Source: Xanthomonas sacchari (lineage in GTDB: Bacteria > Pseudomonadota > Gammaproteobacteria > Xanthomonadales > Xanthomonadaceae). From it: DNA of 64,000 nucleotides. Position 1 is the first letter of the stretch. Each line of letters begins with the position of its first letter. Below, one piece after another: positions 9,018-17,626 of this stretch. The notes below the pieces were generated by a model that was not told the DNA's origin, searched no databases, and saw only the letters and a program-made list of their open reading frames with translations. The position numbers were made by a program, and so were the translations under genes. The stretch lies in the NCBI RefSeq assembly GCF_040529065.1, contig NZ_CP132343.1, positions 3,658,001-3,722,000 on the forward strand, written 5' to 3'.

Positions 9018-9895
9018 GCGCGGCCGCCGCGACGCCCGCGCCGCGTATCGGCGAGCGCGAACGGCTCAGCGCCACCCTGGTGCTGTCGCTGATCGTGCAC
9101 GGGCTGCTGATCCTCGGCGTGGGCTTTGCGATCGACGACGACGCACCGCTGGTGCCGACCCTGGACGTGATCTTCAGCCAGACCAGCACGCCGCTGACGC
9201 CGAAGCAGGCCGACTTCCTGGCCCAGGCCAACCAACAGGGCGGCGGCGACCACGACACGCCGCAGCGCCCACGCGACAGCCAGCCGGGCGTAGTACCGCA
9301 GCGCCAGGACGGCCTGGCCCCGCAGGCGCTGCGCGCGCAGACCGCGGCCGCCGCACCGGAACCGACCCCGCGCGTGGTCAGCAGCGCGCGCGGCGAGCAA
9401 CCGCTGCCGTTGGCGCAGACCCAGCCGCGCACCGACGAGCCGCAACGGCCGGTGGACGCGCAGCGCGAACAGCGCGATGCCGAGATGGCGCGGCTGGCCG
9501 CCGAAGTGCACCTGCGCTCGGAGCAGTACGCCAAGCGCCCCAACCGCAAGTTCGTCTCCGCCAGCACCCGCGAATACGCCTACGCCAACTACCTGCGCGC
9601 CTGGGTCGACCGCGCCGAGCGCGTCGGCAACCTCAACTACCCCGACGAAGCGCGGCGGCGCCGGCTTGGCGGCCAGGTGGTGATCAGCGTCGGCGTGCGC
9701 CGCGACGGCAGCCTGGAAAGCAGCCGCATCCTGCGCTCCAGCGGCGTCCCCATGCTCGATGCCGCCGCACTGCGGATCGTGCAACTGGCGCAGCCGTTCC
9801 CGCCGCTGCCGCGCACCGACGACAACGTCGACATCCTGCAGGTGACCCGCACCTGGGTGTTCCTGCCTGGCGGCAGCCTGGTCGACGATCGTTGA
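9014..9895 (+). CDS. TonB-family energy transducer (TonB3-like, linked to the pil-chp locus)
   Basis: Inner-membrane anchored TonB-type protein of 293 residues. A single N-terminal membrane helix (about residues 20-38, SATLVLSLIVHGLLILGVGF) leads into a Gln/Pro/Arg-rich periplasmic spacer. The TonB C-terminal fold follows: YPDEARRRRLGGQVVISVGV, then DGSLESSRILRSSG, then LDAAALRIVQLAQPF. Such proteins transmit proton-motive force to outer-membrane receptors. Its location after gshB, opposite pilG, matches P. aeruginosa tonB3, which has been implicated in twitching motility, so it may serve pili rather than iron uptake; that is inference from synteny. Translation is probably coupled to gshB through the ATGA overlap. 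Confidence 0.88.
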   Translation: MSAAAATPAPRIGERERLSATLVLSLIVHGLLILGVGFAIDDDAPLVPTLDVIFSQTSTPLTPKQADFLAQANQQGGGDHDTPQRPRDSQPGVVPQRQDGLAPQALRAQTAAAAPEPTPRVVSSARGEQPLPLAQTQPRTDEPQRPVDAQREQRDAEMARLAAEVHLRSEQYAKRPNRKFVSASTREYAYANYLRAWVDRAERVGNLNYPDEARRRRLGGQVVISVGVRRDGSLESSRILRSSGVPMLDAAALRIVQLAQPFPPLPRTDDNVDILQVTRTWVFLPGGSLVDDR

Positions 9896-9910
9896 GCGGC
9901 ATGCAGATCG

Positions 9911-10505
9911 CCCCTCTCCCCCCGGGAGAGGGGTTGGGGTGAGGGTACGGCGCGCAGCGTCTCGTAAAGTTCTGACGCACGAGGCTTCACCCGCACCCTC
10001 ATCCGCCCCTTCGGGGCACCTTCTCCCGGCGGGAGAAGGGAGAAGCGCTGCCCCTCTCCCACCGGGAGAGGGGTTGGGGTGAGGGTCGGCGCGCAGCGTC
10101 TCGTGGTGTTTGGGTGCACGAGGCTCCGCCCGTACCCTCATCCGCCCCTGCGGGGCACCTTCTCCCGGTGGGAGAAGGGAGAAGCGCTAGCCCCTCTCTC
10201 ACCGGGAGAGGGGTTGGGGTGAGGGTACGGCGCGCAGCGAGTCGCGAAGTTCGGGTGCACGAGGCTTCGCCCGTACCCTCATCCGCCCCTTCGGGGCACC
10301 TTCTCCCGAGGGGAGAAGGAAAGGCGCTAGCCCCTCTCCCACCGGGAGAGGGGTTGGGGTGAGGGTCGGCGCGCAGCGAGTCGCGAAGTTCGGATGCACG
10401 AGGCTTCGCCCGTACCCTCATCCGCCCGTTCGGGGCACCTTCTCCCGATGGGAGAAGGGAGAAGCGCTGCCCCTCTCCCCTCGGGAGAGGGGTTGGGGTG
10501 AGGGT
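9911..10505. repeat. Tandem array of about 4.25 copies of a 140-bp palindromic REP-like unit
   Basis: Units begin with CCCCTCTCCC at 9911, 10051, 10191, 10331 and 10470, a spacing of 140, 140, 140 and 139 bp. Each unit carries a 10-bp stem (CCCCTCTCCC / GGGAGAGGGG) followed by GTTGGGGTGAGGGT. A roughly 50-bp variable-looking core (CGGCGCGCAGCG...ACGAGGCT) comes next, then CCCTCATCCGCCCC, a small TTCG- or TGCG-looped hairpin, and a second stem TTCTCCC / GGGAGAA. The last unit stops after its first stem. The array fills most of the 805-bp gap between the tonB-like gene and the Oar-like receptor. Copies differ at scattered positions, so the array is not an exact recent duplication. The remaining 195 bp (10506-10700) holds no gene I can support. 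Confidence 0.93.
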
Positions 10506-10700
10506 AAAGCCGCACGCAGCCCGGCGAAGAAGGACATAACCATTGGTGCCGCCGACATAACGACGCGGCATTTCTGTGATGGCGTCCTATTAAGGTTAAT
10601 GGAGCGGGGGAACGTTACCGCGCACACCGCATCATCCAGGACGGGCGGATTCGAGTCGGCGCGGCGGGCCCCCGTCCCCACCACCCGAGTCGCCTTCCGC

Positions 10701-13700
10701 ATGCACAATCATCGCTCCCTCCGCAGGCCCGCCCTGCTCGCCCTGGCACTGAGTGCCGCCCTCGCCCTGCCGCCGGCCCAGGCCCAGTCCACCACCGGCG
10801 CCGTCGCCGGCCAGGCGCCCGCCGACACCCAACGCATCCTGGTGCGCAGCGACAGCGGCCTCAGCCGCGAGGTCGCCGTGGACGCGCGCGGCCGCTACAG
10901 CGTCGGCCAGTTGCCGCTTGGCACCTACACCATCATCGCCAAGGGCGCCGACGGCAGCGTGCTGGGCAGCCGCGACGGCGTCGGCCTCACCGTCGGCGGC
11001 GTCACCGAGGTCTCCTTCGCCCCAGCCACCACCAGCCTGGCGGGCGTCCAGGTCAGTGCCGATCGCGCCGCCGCCGCGATCGACGTGAGCAGCGTGGACT
11101 CGCGCACGGTGATCAATGCCGAACAGCTGCAGCGCCTGCCGCTGGGCCGCTCGGCCGAGGCGATCGCGCAACTGGCGCCCGGCGTGGCCGGCAACAGCGG
11201 CAGCGGTACCTACATCGGCCCGACCGGCGCGCAGTTGCTCAGCTTCGGCGGCTCTTCTGCCGCGGAGAACGCCTATTACATCAACGGCTTCAACACCACC
11301 GACCCGCTGCGCGGACTGGGCGGACTGACCCTGCCCTACGGCAGCATCGACCAGTTGGAGGTCTACACCGGCGGCTACAGCGCCAAGTACGGCCGTTCCG
11401 ACGGCGGTGTGATCAACGCCGTCGGCAAGCGCGGCACAAACGAATGGCATTTCGGCGGCCAGGCGACCTGGGAGCCGGACGGGCTGCGCTCCTCGCAGAA
11501 GGACGTCTACTCGCCTGGCGACGGCAGCCTGTACCGGCCGGACAGCAAAAGCGGTTCCACGCTCAGCACCCAAAGCATCTACGCGGGCGGCCCGCTGATC
11601 CAGGACAAGCTGTTCTTCTTCGGCGCCTACGAATTGCAGCGCCAGGACGGCGACAGGTTCTACGGCGCGCGCGAGACCACCCCGGGAACCTATTACTACG
11701 ACTACCAGTACCGCCGGCCGAGCTGGTACGCCAAGCTCGACTGGAACATCAGCGACAACCAACTGCTGGAGATCACCGGCGCCTCCAGCCGCTACATCAC
11801 CCGCGGCAAGTACTACGACTACAGCGGTTACGATATCGGCAGCCTGCGCGGCGACGCCAACACCACCAAGACCGGCGGCGACCTGTGGACCGCCAAGTAC
11901 ACCGGCTATCTCACCGACCGCCTGACCTTCAGCGCCCAGTACGGCCAGCAGCGCACCGACGACTACACCGGCAATCCCAGCTACAACGGCGCGCTGACCT
12001 ACCTCAGCGGCACTTCGTTCGAGAACCCGGCCTACACCGGCGGCACCCCGATCACTAATGCGCAGACCACCTCGCTGCTGGTCGACCCGGCGCGCGGCAA
12101 CCGCACCGACAACCTGCGCCTGGATCTGAACTACGCCATCGGCGCGCACAGCATCACCGTCGGCATCGACAACCAGAACGCGCGCGCGCTCAACCGCGGT
12201 TCGGTGGCCTCCGGCGACGGCTACTACTGGATCTACGGCCAGGCCAACCCCAACGTGCCGATCAATACCGGCCTCGGCGTGCCGGCCACCGGCGGCTATC
12301 CCAACGGCCAGGACGGTTACTACGTGCGCAAGTACATCTACAGCGCGCTGGCATCGGTGCGCTCGGCGCAGCGCGCGCAATATGTGGAGGATAACTGGCA
12401 GGTCAACGACCGGCTGTTGCTCAACCTCGGCCTGCGCCTGGACCAGTTCACCAACTACAACCGCGACGGCGCGCCGTACATCAAGCAGACCAGCGGGCAA
12501 TGGGCGCCACGGCTGGGCTTCAGCTGGGACGTCGACGGCGACGCGCGCTTCAAGGTCTACGGCAACGTCGGCCGCTACTACCTGGCGCTGCCGCTGAATC
12601 CGGCGTTCAACGCCGCCGGCGCCACCCTGGCCACCTCGACCTACTACACCTACGGCGGCATCGACGCCAATGGCTACCCGACCGGCCTGACCCAGATCTC
12701 CGGCGCGGTCTCGTCCAACAACAACTACGGCATCCTGCCCGATCCCAAGACCGTCGCCACGCAGGGCATCAAGCCCTCGTTCCAGGACGAGTTCATCCTC
12801 GGCTTCACCAAGGCCTGGGGCGACAGCTGGGTCTACGGCGCCAAGGGCACCTACCGCGTCCTGCGCAGCGGCGTGGACGACTACTGCGACAGCGATACCG
12901 TGTTCGCCGCCGCCGCGGCGCAAGGGCATACGGTGACCCTGGCCAGCAATCCGGTCAGCTGCTGGCTGATCAACCCGGGCCGGGCCAACACCTTCACCCT
13001 GGTCGACACCTCGGGCAACTACGTCAAGGTGCCGCTGACCAATGCGCAGTTCGGCTTCCCGGCGTTCAAGCGCAATTACTACGGGCTCAACCTGTCGCTG
13101 GAGCATCCGTTCGACCAGCGCTGGTACGGCCGCCTCGACTACACCTGGTCGCGCAGCTACGGCACCACCGAGGGCCAGTTGCTGTCGGGCATCGGCCAGA
13201 CCGCGGTGTCCACCACCCAGGCCTGGGACTTCGCGCAGTTGATGGAGCACACCAACGGCCCGCAGAGCAACGACCACACCCATCAGTTCAAGTTCTACGG
13301 CTACTACCAGATCAACCCCGCATGGCTGGTGTCGGCCAACTTCAAGCTGATCTCCGGTTCGCCGTTCAGTGCGCTCGGCTCCTATGGCCCCGACCACACT
13401 GACCCCTCCGGCTATGGCATTGCCTATCACTACTACGAAGGTCAGCCGGCGCCTCCGGGCAGCCAGGGTCGTCTGCCGTGGCTGCAGCAACTGGATCTCG
13501 GCGTGTCGTGGCGGCCGGCCTACGCCGACCGCAAACTGGCCTTCAGCCTGGACGTGTTCAACGTCTTCAACGGCCAGGCCACGCTGTGGAAGTATCCGTA
13601 CTCGGAATCCGACCCGGGTAACGCGGACCCGGTGTACGGCGCGGCATTGCTGCGCCAGGCCCCGCGTTCGCTGCGGTTGAGCGTCAGCTACGACTACTGA
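10701..13700 (+). CDS. Oar-type TonB-dependent outer-membrane receptor with N-terminal carboxypeptidase-regulatory-like domain
   Basis: A 999-residue outer-membrane protein. A Sec signal peptide (about residues 1-30, ending LPPAQAQ) is followed by a beta-sandwich carboxypeptidase-regulatory-like domain (about 35-110, with LVRSDSGLSREVAVDARG and LPLGTYTIIAKG). The TonB plug comes next (about 120-245, with YINGFNTTDPLRGLGG and EVYTGGYSAKYGRSDGGVIN), then a long Tyr/Asn-rich beta-barrel ending in an aromatic residue (SLRLSVSYDY). This layout is the Oar family, abundant in Xanthomonas and Myxococcus. Substrates are mostly unknown; carbohydrate, peptide or metal complexes are all possible. The ATG at 10701 was chosen because the signal peptide starts there; upstream in-frame sequence is the repeat array. 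The gene stands alone, converging with the ADP-ribosylglycohydrolase gene. Confidence 0.93.
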   Translation: MHNHRSLRRPALLALALSAALALPPAQAQSTTGAVAGQAPADTQRILVRSDSGLSREVAVDARGRYSVGQLPLGTYTIIAKGADGSVLGSRDGVGLTVGGVTEVSFAPATTSLAGVQVSADRAAAAIDVSSVDSRTVINAEQLQRLPLGRSAEAIAQLAPGVAGNSGSGTYIGPTGAQLLSFGGSSAAENAYYINGFNTTDPLRGLGGLTLPYGSIDQLEVYTGGYSAKYGRSDGGVINAVGKRGTNEWHFGGQATWEPDGLRSSQKDVYSPGDGSLYRPDSKSGSTLSTQSIYAGGPLIQDKLFFFGAYELQRQDGDRFYGARETTPGTYYYDYQYRRPSWYAKLDWNISDNQLLEITGASSRYITRGKYYDYSGYDIGSLRGDANTTKTGGDLWTAKYTGYLTDRLTFSAQYGQQRTDDYTGNPSYNGALTYLSGTSFENPAYTGGTPITNAQTTSLLVDPARGNRTDNLRLDLNYAIGAHSITVGIDNQNARALNRGSVASGDGYYWIYGQANPNVPINTGLGVPATGGYPNGQDGYYVRKYIYSALASVRSAQRAQYVEDNWQVNDRLLLNLGLRLDQFTNYNRDGAPYIKQTSGQWAPRLGFSWDVDGDARFKVYGNVGRYYLALPLNPAFNAAGATLATSTYYTYGGIDANGYPTGLTQISGAVSSNNNYGILPDPKTVATQGIKPSFQDEFILGFTKAWGDSWVYGAKGTYRVLRSGVDDYCDSDTVFAAAAAQGHTVTLASNPVSCWLINPGRANTFTLVDTSGNYVKVPLTNAQFGFPAFKRNYYGLNLSLEHPFDQRWYGRLDYTWSRSYGTTEGQLLSGIGQTAVSTTQAWDFAQLMEHTNGPQSNDHTHQFKFYGYYQINPAWLVSANFKLISGSPFSALGSYGPDHTDPSGYGIAYHYYEGQPAPPGSQGRLPWLQQLDLGVSWRPAYADRKLAFSLDVFNVFNGQATLWKYPYSESDPGNADPVYGAALLRQAPRSLRLSVSYDY

Positions 13701-13721
13701 TCCGCTTCACAGCAACGCCAA

Positions 13722-13749
13722 GGACGCCGGCCACGCAAGGCCGGCGTCC
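13722..13749. terminator. Bidirectional hairpin between convergent genes
   Basis: Perfect 11-bp inverted repeat GGACGCCGGCC / GGCCGGCGTCC with a 6-nt loop, centred in the 59-bp gap between the stops of the receptor gene and the ADP-ribosylglycohydrolase gene. There is no long T tract, so it is a strong hairpin but not a textbook intrinsic terminator. Confidence 0.65.
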
Positions 13750-13759
13750 GCGGCAGCCT

Positions 13760-14680
13760 TCAACCGGCGACACTGGCGGCGTACAGCCGATCGGCGAGCG
13801 CCAAAATCTCCGTCGCATCCTGGACCCGCGTGCGCCATGCCGCGGGAATGCCGTGCAGGCCGTAGAACGCGCCAGCCAGCTGGCCGCAGATCGCCGCGGT
13901 GGTATCCGCATCGTCGCCGAGGTTAGCCGCACGCAGCACCGCATCGGCGAAATTGTCGGTGGTCGCGAAGCACCACAGCGCCGCCGACAACGCATCGACC
14001 ACGTAGCCGGTGCCGCGGATCTGCGCCGCCGGCACCGCCGCATGGTCGCGGTCGACCAGCGCACGCAGGGCCGGGGTCTGCATCGGCGGCGCACCGGTTG
14101 GCTGCAGCACCTGCGCACGGTCCTCGCCCAGCAAGGCAGCACGCAGTTGGAACGCGAACAGCCGGCTGGCGTCCAGCACCTCGGCCGCGGCATGGGTGGT
14201 GCGCGAACTGTCGGCGGCACGCGCGGCCAGTTCGTCGGGACGCTGCGCGTAGAACATCGCCACCGGCGCCAGTCGCATCAGCGCGCCGTTGCCGGCCGCG
14301 CGCGGATCGTCGCTGCCACTGAACGCCGGCCCGCCCTGCAGATACCTATCCAGCGCGGCGCGCACGGTGTTGCCGATGTCGAAGCACGTGCCGGTGCTGC
14401 TCAGATAGCCGTGCCGGTACCAGTTGCAGTAGCGGTTCATCTGGTCGGCGGCGTCGAAGTCCTGCCGGTACAGCAGGCTGTGCGCCAGGCACAGCGCCAT
14501 CGAGGTATCGTCGGTCCACTGCCCCGGCTGCAGCTCGAACGGGCCGCCGCCGACCATGTCGTCGATCGGCGCGAAGCTGCCGGGCGCCTTGAATTCCAGG
14601 GTAGTCCCCAGCGCGTCGCCGATCGCCAACCCGAGCAGACAACCGCGGAAGCGGTCGCCGGGCGTCACGCCACCGCTCAT
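13760..14680 (-). CDS. ADP-ribosylglycohydrolase (DraG family)
   Basis: Predicted cytosolic enzyme that removes ADP-ribose from proteins or from small molecules or nucleic acids. The 306-residue protein has the DraG all-helical fold signatures: GDRFRGCLLGLAIGDALGTTLEF at the N-terminus, the metal-binding QWTDDTSMAL, RAAGNGALMRLAPVA in the middle, and the second metal motif NLGDDADTTAAICGQLAGAFYG near the C-terminus. All acidic ligands expected for the two-metal site are visible. No partner ADP-ribosyltransferase is encoded nearby. Its start overlaps the tsaB stop (ATGA), so the two are probably translated together. Substrate cannot be judged from sequence. Confidence 0.93.
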   Translation of the reverse strand: MSGGVTPGDRFRGCLLGLAIGDALGTTLEFKAPGSFAPIDDMVGGGPFELQPGQWTDDTSMALCLAHSLLYRQDFDAADQMNRYCNWYRHGYLSSTGTCFDIGNTVRAALDRYLQGGPAFSGSDDPRAAGNGALMRLAPVAMFYAQRPDELAARAADSSRTTHAAAEVLDASRLFAFQLRAALLGEDRAQVLQPTGAPPMQTPALRALVDRDHAAVPAAQIRGTGYVVDALSAALWCFATTDNFADAVLRAANLGDDADTTAAICGQLAGAFYGLHGIPAAWRTRVQDATEILALADRLYAASVAG

Positions 14681-15381
14681 CGTGCGGCCCGCTGCGCCTG
14701 CTGCTCGGCCAGGGTCAGGGCGACGTTGTCGCGCAGGTAGGCCGGCTCGGCGCGCTCCGGCGCAATGCCTTCGCCGCGCGCGTACGCGGCCGCGGCCAGG
14801 GTCAGCACGTCGGCGGCATGCGGCAGCGCCTGCGCGTCGGCGCTGCGCCAGTGCGCGCCGAAGCGGCGTTGCAGGGTGCCATCGACTGCCGCCAGCCCGG
14901 TACCGACCGCGGCCCAGGCCGCTTCAGGTTCCGGCAGCACGAAGGCCTCCGGATCCAGCACCTGCTCGGCGGTCAGCGCCTGCAGGCCGCCCTCGGCCTG
15001 GCGCGCGTAGGCCGCGGTGTAGACCTCGCCCATACGCGCGTCGATCGCCGCCAGCACCCGCGGCGCATCGGCCGGCGCGCGCAACGCCAGCACCTGCAGC
15101 GTGGACACCGGCAACACCGGCAGGTCCAAAGCCAGGGCGATGCCCTGTGCCACAGCGATCGCCAGCCGCACGCCGGTGAACGCGCCGGGGCCGCGACTGA
15201 AGGCCACCGCATCGAGCTGGCGGCGGCCGATGCCGGCCTCGGCCAGCAGTTGCTCGGCCCAGGGCAGCGCCAGTTCGGCATGCCGCCGCGGCGCCAGGTC
15301 GAAGCGCTCCAGCACGCGGTCGCCGACCATGACGGCGACGGAGCAGGCTTCGGTGGAGGTTTCGAAGGCGAGCAGATTCAT
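14677..15381 (-). CDS. tsaB: tRNA threonylcarbamoyladenosine biosynthesis protein TsaB
   Basis: TsaB is the non-catalytic paralogue of TsaD and scaffolds the TsaD-TsaE complex that makes t6A37 on ANN-decoding tRNAs. The 234 residues start MNLLAFETSTEACSVAV (ASKHA ATPase fold) and contain the hallmark FSRGPGAFTGVRLAIAVAQGIAL. The start codon at 15381 has no obvious Shine-Dalgarno; just upstream lies one arm of the dispersed G-rich element. It overlaps the ADP-ribosylglycohydrolase gene by four bases. Length and motifs are typical. Confidence 0.96.
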   Translation of the reverse strand: MNLLAFETSTEACSVAVMVGDRVLERFDLAPRRHAELALPWAEQLLAEAGIGRRQLDAVAFSRGPGAFTGVRLAIAVAQGIALALDLPVLPVSTLQVLALRAPADAPRVLAAIDARMGEVYTAAYARQAEGGLQALTAEQVLDPEAFVLPEPEAAWAAVGTGLAAVDGTLQRRFGAHWRSADAQALPHAADVLTLAAAAYARGEGIAPERAEPAYLRDNVALTLAEQQAQRAAR

Positions 15382-15387
15382 TGGGGA

Positions 15388-15426
15388 GCCGGGATTGGGG
15401 ATTCGGGATTGGGGATTCGCAAAAGC
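15388..15426. repeat. G-rich heptad element, copy A (single arm)
   Basis: Begins GCCGGGATTGGGGATTCGGG and continues through a second GATTGGGGATTCGC to AAAAGC. It lies 6 bp upstream of the tsaB start codon, on the 5' side of that gene. No inverted partner arm is present before the helicase stop at 15443. The G strand has four runs of at least three G (15391-15414) separated by 3-4 nt, so it fits the G-quadruplex pattern. Confidence 0.85.
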
Positions 15427-15442
15427 AGGAGCGGCGCGGCGG

Positions 15443-17446
15443 CTAGCCGGATGGCGACATGCCGGCCTCGGGATTATCGCCCAGCGTCGGGACCTCGGCG
15501 GCGAAGAACTGGCGGACGTCCTCCACGTCGCGGGTGCGGGCGAACGGCGGCAGCGACTCCAGGAAGGTGCGGCCGTAGGACTTGGACAGCAGGCGCGGGT
15601 CGCACAGCACCAGCACGCCGCGGTCGCGCTCGCTGCGGATCAGGCGGCCCACGCCCTGCTTCAGCGCGATCACCGCCTGCGGCAGCTGCTCGTCGCGGAA
15701 CGGATTGCCGCCGTCGCGGCGGATCGCCTCCAGGCGCGCCTCGAACACCGGATCGTCGGGCGCGGCGAACGGCAGCTTGTCGATCACCACCACGCTCAGC
15801 GCATCGCCGACCACGTCCACGCCCTCGCGGAAACTGGCCGAGCCGAGCAGCACGCCGTTGCCGGAGGCGCGGAAGCGCTCGAGCAAGGTCGCGCGCGGCG
15901 CCTCGCCCTGCACGAACAGCGGCCAGGGCCCGTCGCGCAGCGCCTCGGCCGCCTCGCGCAGCGCGCGGTGCGAGGCGAACAGCAGGAAAGCGCGGCCCTG
16001 CGAGGCCTCCAGCACCGGCTGCAGCGCGGCGATCAGCGCCGTGCCGAAGCCGCGCGCCGCCGGATCGGGCAACGCCGGCAGGTAGCACAACGCCTGCCGC
16101 GCCCAGTCGAACGGGCTGGGCTGCAGCAAGGTCATCGGATCGCGCAGGCCCAGGCGGGTGGCGATGTGCTCGAACTCGCCCTTCACCGCCAGCGTCGCCG
16201 AGGTGAACACCCAGGCCGCGTGCGAGGCCTCGCGGTGCGCGCGCAGCGGCCCGGACACGTCCAGCGGCGTGCGCTGGCAGCGGAAGCCGCGCGGGGTCAG
16301 TTCGTACCACAGCACGTCGTTCGACGGCGCGTCCGCTTCCGGCTCGGCCTCGAAATCCGGGATCGGCGCATCCTCGCCGAGCCAGCGGCCCAACCGCGTG
16401 CGCAGTTCGCGCGCACGCGCCGCGCAGGCATCAAAACCGGGCGAGGCCTCACGCAAAACAGCCAGCGGCTCCTGCAGCCGCGCCAGATCGGCCAGCAGTG
16501 CATCGAAACCATCGCGCACCTGCGGCTTGGACAGCAGCCGCCACTGCGTGCCGCGCGCCGGCAGCCCTTCCATCGCCGCGCGCAGTTCGCGCAGGGTCTG
16601 TTCCAGTGCCTGCGCTGGCGCCTGCAGGCTGGCCAGCGCGCCGGCGACATTGCGGCTCTCGGCCAGGCAGTCGCGCGCCAGTTCCTGCAGCGGGCGCATG
16701 CCGAAACCTTCGCCGAAGAAGTTCGCCGCCAGCTCCGGCAATTGGTGCGCCTCGTCGATCACGAAGACCTGTGCGCCGGGCAGGATCTCGCCGAAACCCT
16801 CCTGCTTCAGCGCCAGGTCGGCCAGCAGCAGGTGGTGGTTGACCACCACCAGGTCGGCCGCCTGCGCGCGCTGCCGCGCCTGCACCACGAAACACTCGCC
16901 CCAGAACGGGCATTCGGTGCCCAGGCAGTTGTCCACGGTGGAGGTGACCAGCGGCAGCAGCGGCGAATCGTCGGCCAGCGCGTCCAGTTCGGCGATGTCG
17001 CCGAAGCGGGTGCGCCCGCTCCAGGCGACGATGCGCTGGAACTGCGCCACCTGCTCGCGCGCGGTGAAACGCGGCTCGCCGCGGGCCTGCTGCAGACGAT
17101 ACTTGCACAGGTAGTTGGCGCGCCCCTTCAGCAGCGCGCTGCTCAGGCCCACGCCCAGCGCCGCGCGCACCCGCGGCAGATCGCGATGGTAGAGCTGGTC
17201 CTGCAGCGCGCGGGTGCCGGTGGAGACGATGGTCTTCAGCCCCGACAGCAGCGCCGGCACCAGGTACGCATAGGTCTTGCCGGTGCCGGTGCCGGCCTCA
17301 GCCAGCAGCACGTCGCGCTGCTCGAACGCCTCGGCGATCGCCGCGGTCAACCGCAACTGCGCCGGCCGCGGCACGAACGCATCGAGCTGGCGCGCAAGCG
17401 CCCCGCCTTCGCTGAGCGCTTCGGTGCTTGCGTGAGCTAACGACAT
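15443..17446 (-). CDS. yoaA: DinG/YoaA-family ATP-dependent Fe-S DNA helicase
   Basis: Superfamily 2, XPD-like 5'-3' helicase with a role in DNA damage tolerance. The 667 residues contain Walker A EAGTGTGKT (residues 50-58), an insertion with four cysteines (CKYRL, then CLGTECPFWGEC) that fits the family's Fe-S cluster, the DEAH-box VFVIDEAHQLPEL, and C-terminal SASFREGVDVVGD plus QGVGRLIRSERDRG. Length and the short N-terminus match YoaA better than DinG (about 700 residues), but the two are hard to separate without alignment. The start at 17446 lies 9 bp from a G-rich element arm, and no Shine-Dalgarno is evident there. Confidence 0.9.
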   Translation of the reverse strand: MSLAHASTEALSEGGALARQLDAFVPRPAQLRLTAAIAEAFEQRDVLLAEAGTGTGKTYAYLVPALLSGLKTIVSTGTRALQDQLYHRDLPRVRAALGVGLSSALLKGRANYLCKYRLQQARGEPRFTAREQVAQFQRIVAWSGRTRFGDIAELDALADDSPLLPLVTSTVDNCLGTECPFWGECFVVQARQRAQAADLVVVNHHLLLADLALKQEGFGEILPGAQVFVIDEAHQLPELAANFFGEGFGMRPLQELARDCLAESRNVAGALASLQAPAQALEQTLRELRAAMEGLPARGTQWRLLSKPQVRDGFDALLADLARLQEPLAVLREASPGFDACAARARELRTRLGRWLGEDAPIPDFEAEPEADAPSNDVLWYELTPRGFRCQRTPLDVSGPLRAHREASHAAWVFTSATLAVKGEFEHIATRLGLRDPMTLLQPSPFDWARQALCYLPALPDPAARGFGTALIAALQPVLEASQGRAFLLFASHRALREAAEALRDGPWPLFVQGEAPRATLLERFRASGNGVLLGSASFREGVDVVGDALSVVVIDKLPFAAPDDPVFEARLEAIRRDGGNPFRDEQLPQAVIALKQGVGRLIRSERDRGVLVLCDPRLLSKSYGRTFLESLPPFARTRDVEDVRQFFAAEVPTLGDNPEAGMSPSG

Positions 17447-17455
17447 TGGGGTGGT

Positions 17456-17622
17456 GCCGGGATTGGGGAGTCGGGATTGGGGATTGGTAAAAGCACAAGG
17501 CGTGCGCGTCGCGGGTCAGTGCGCTCGGCCAAGCAGGCGCAGGACACGCCAACCAGCGACTTCAGCCTGCAACGCGCGGAATGCGCTCTTGCCAATCCCC
17601 AATCCCGACTCCCCATTCCCGG
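17456..17622. repeat. G-rich heptad element, copy B (two inverted arms)
   Basis: Left arm 17456-17494 (GCCGGGATTGGGGAGTCGGG...) and right arm 17589-17622 (complementary, ending CCCCATTCCCGGC) flank about 95 bp of unique sequence. Together they fill the 180-bp gap between the lipoprotein stop (17627) and the helicase start (17446). The right arm is 4 bp from the stop codon and the left arm 9 bp from the start codon. No coding potential is seen between the arms. Confidence 0.88.
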
Positions 17623-17626
17623 CCCT

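Noticed and set aside
9911-10505. Tandem array considered as a CRISPR array
   Set aside because: Whole 140-bp units repeat with internal hairpins; there are no short direct repeats separated by unique spacers and no cas genes.
10632-13490. 952-codon minus-strand open frame opposite the Oar-like receptor
   Set aside because: The plus strand encodes a signal peptide, plug and barrel with terminal aromatic residue; the antisense product is low-complexity Val/Ala/Arg with no family character.
15391-15414. Telomere-like repeats suggesting a linear replicon end
   Set aside because: The G-rich heptads occur at eight internal intergenic sites in both arm orientations, which fits a dispersed element and not a chromosome end.
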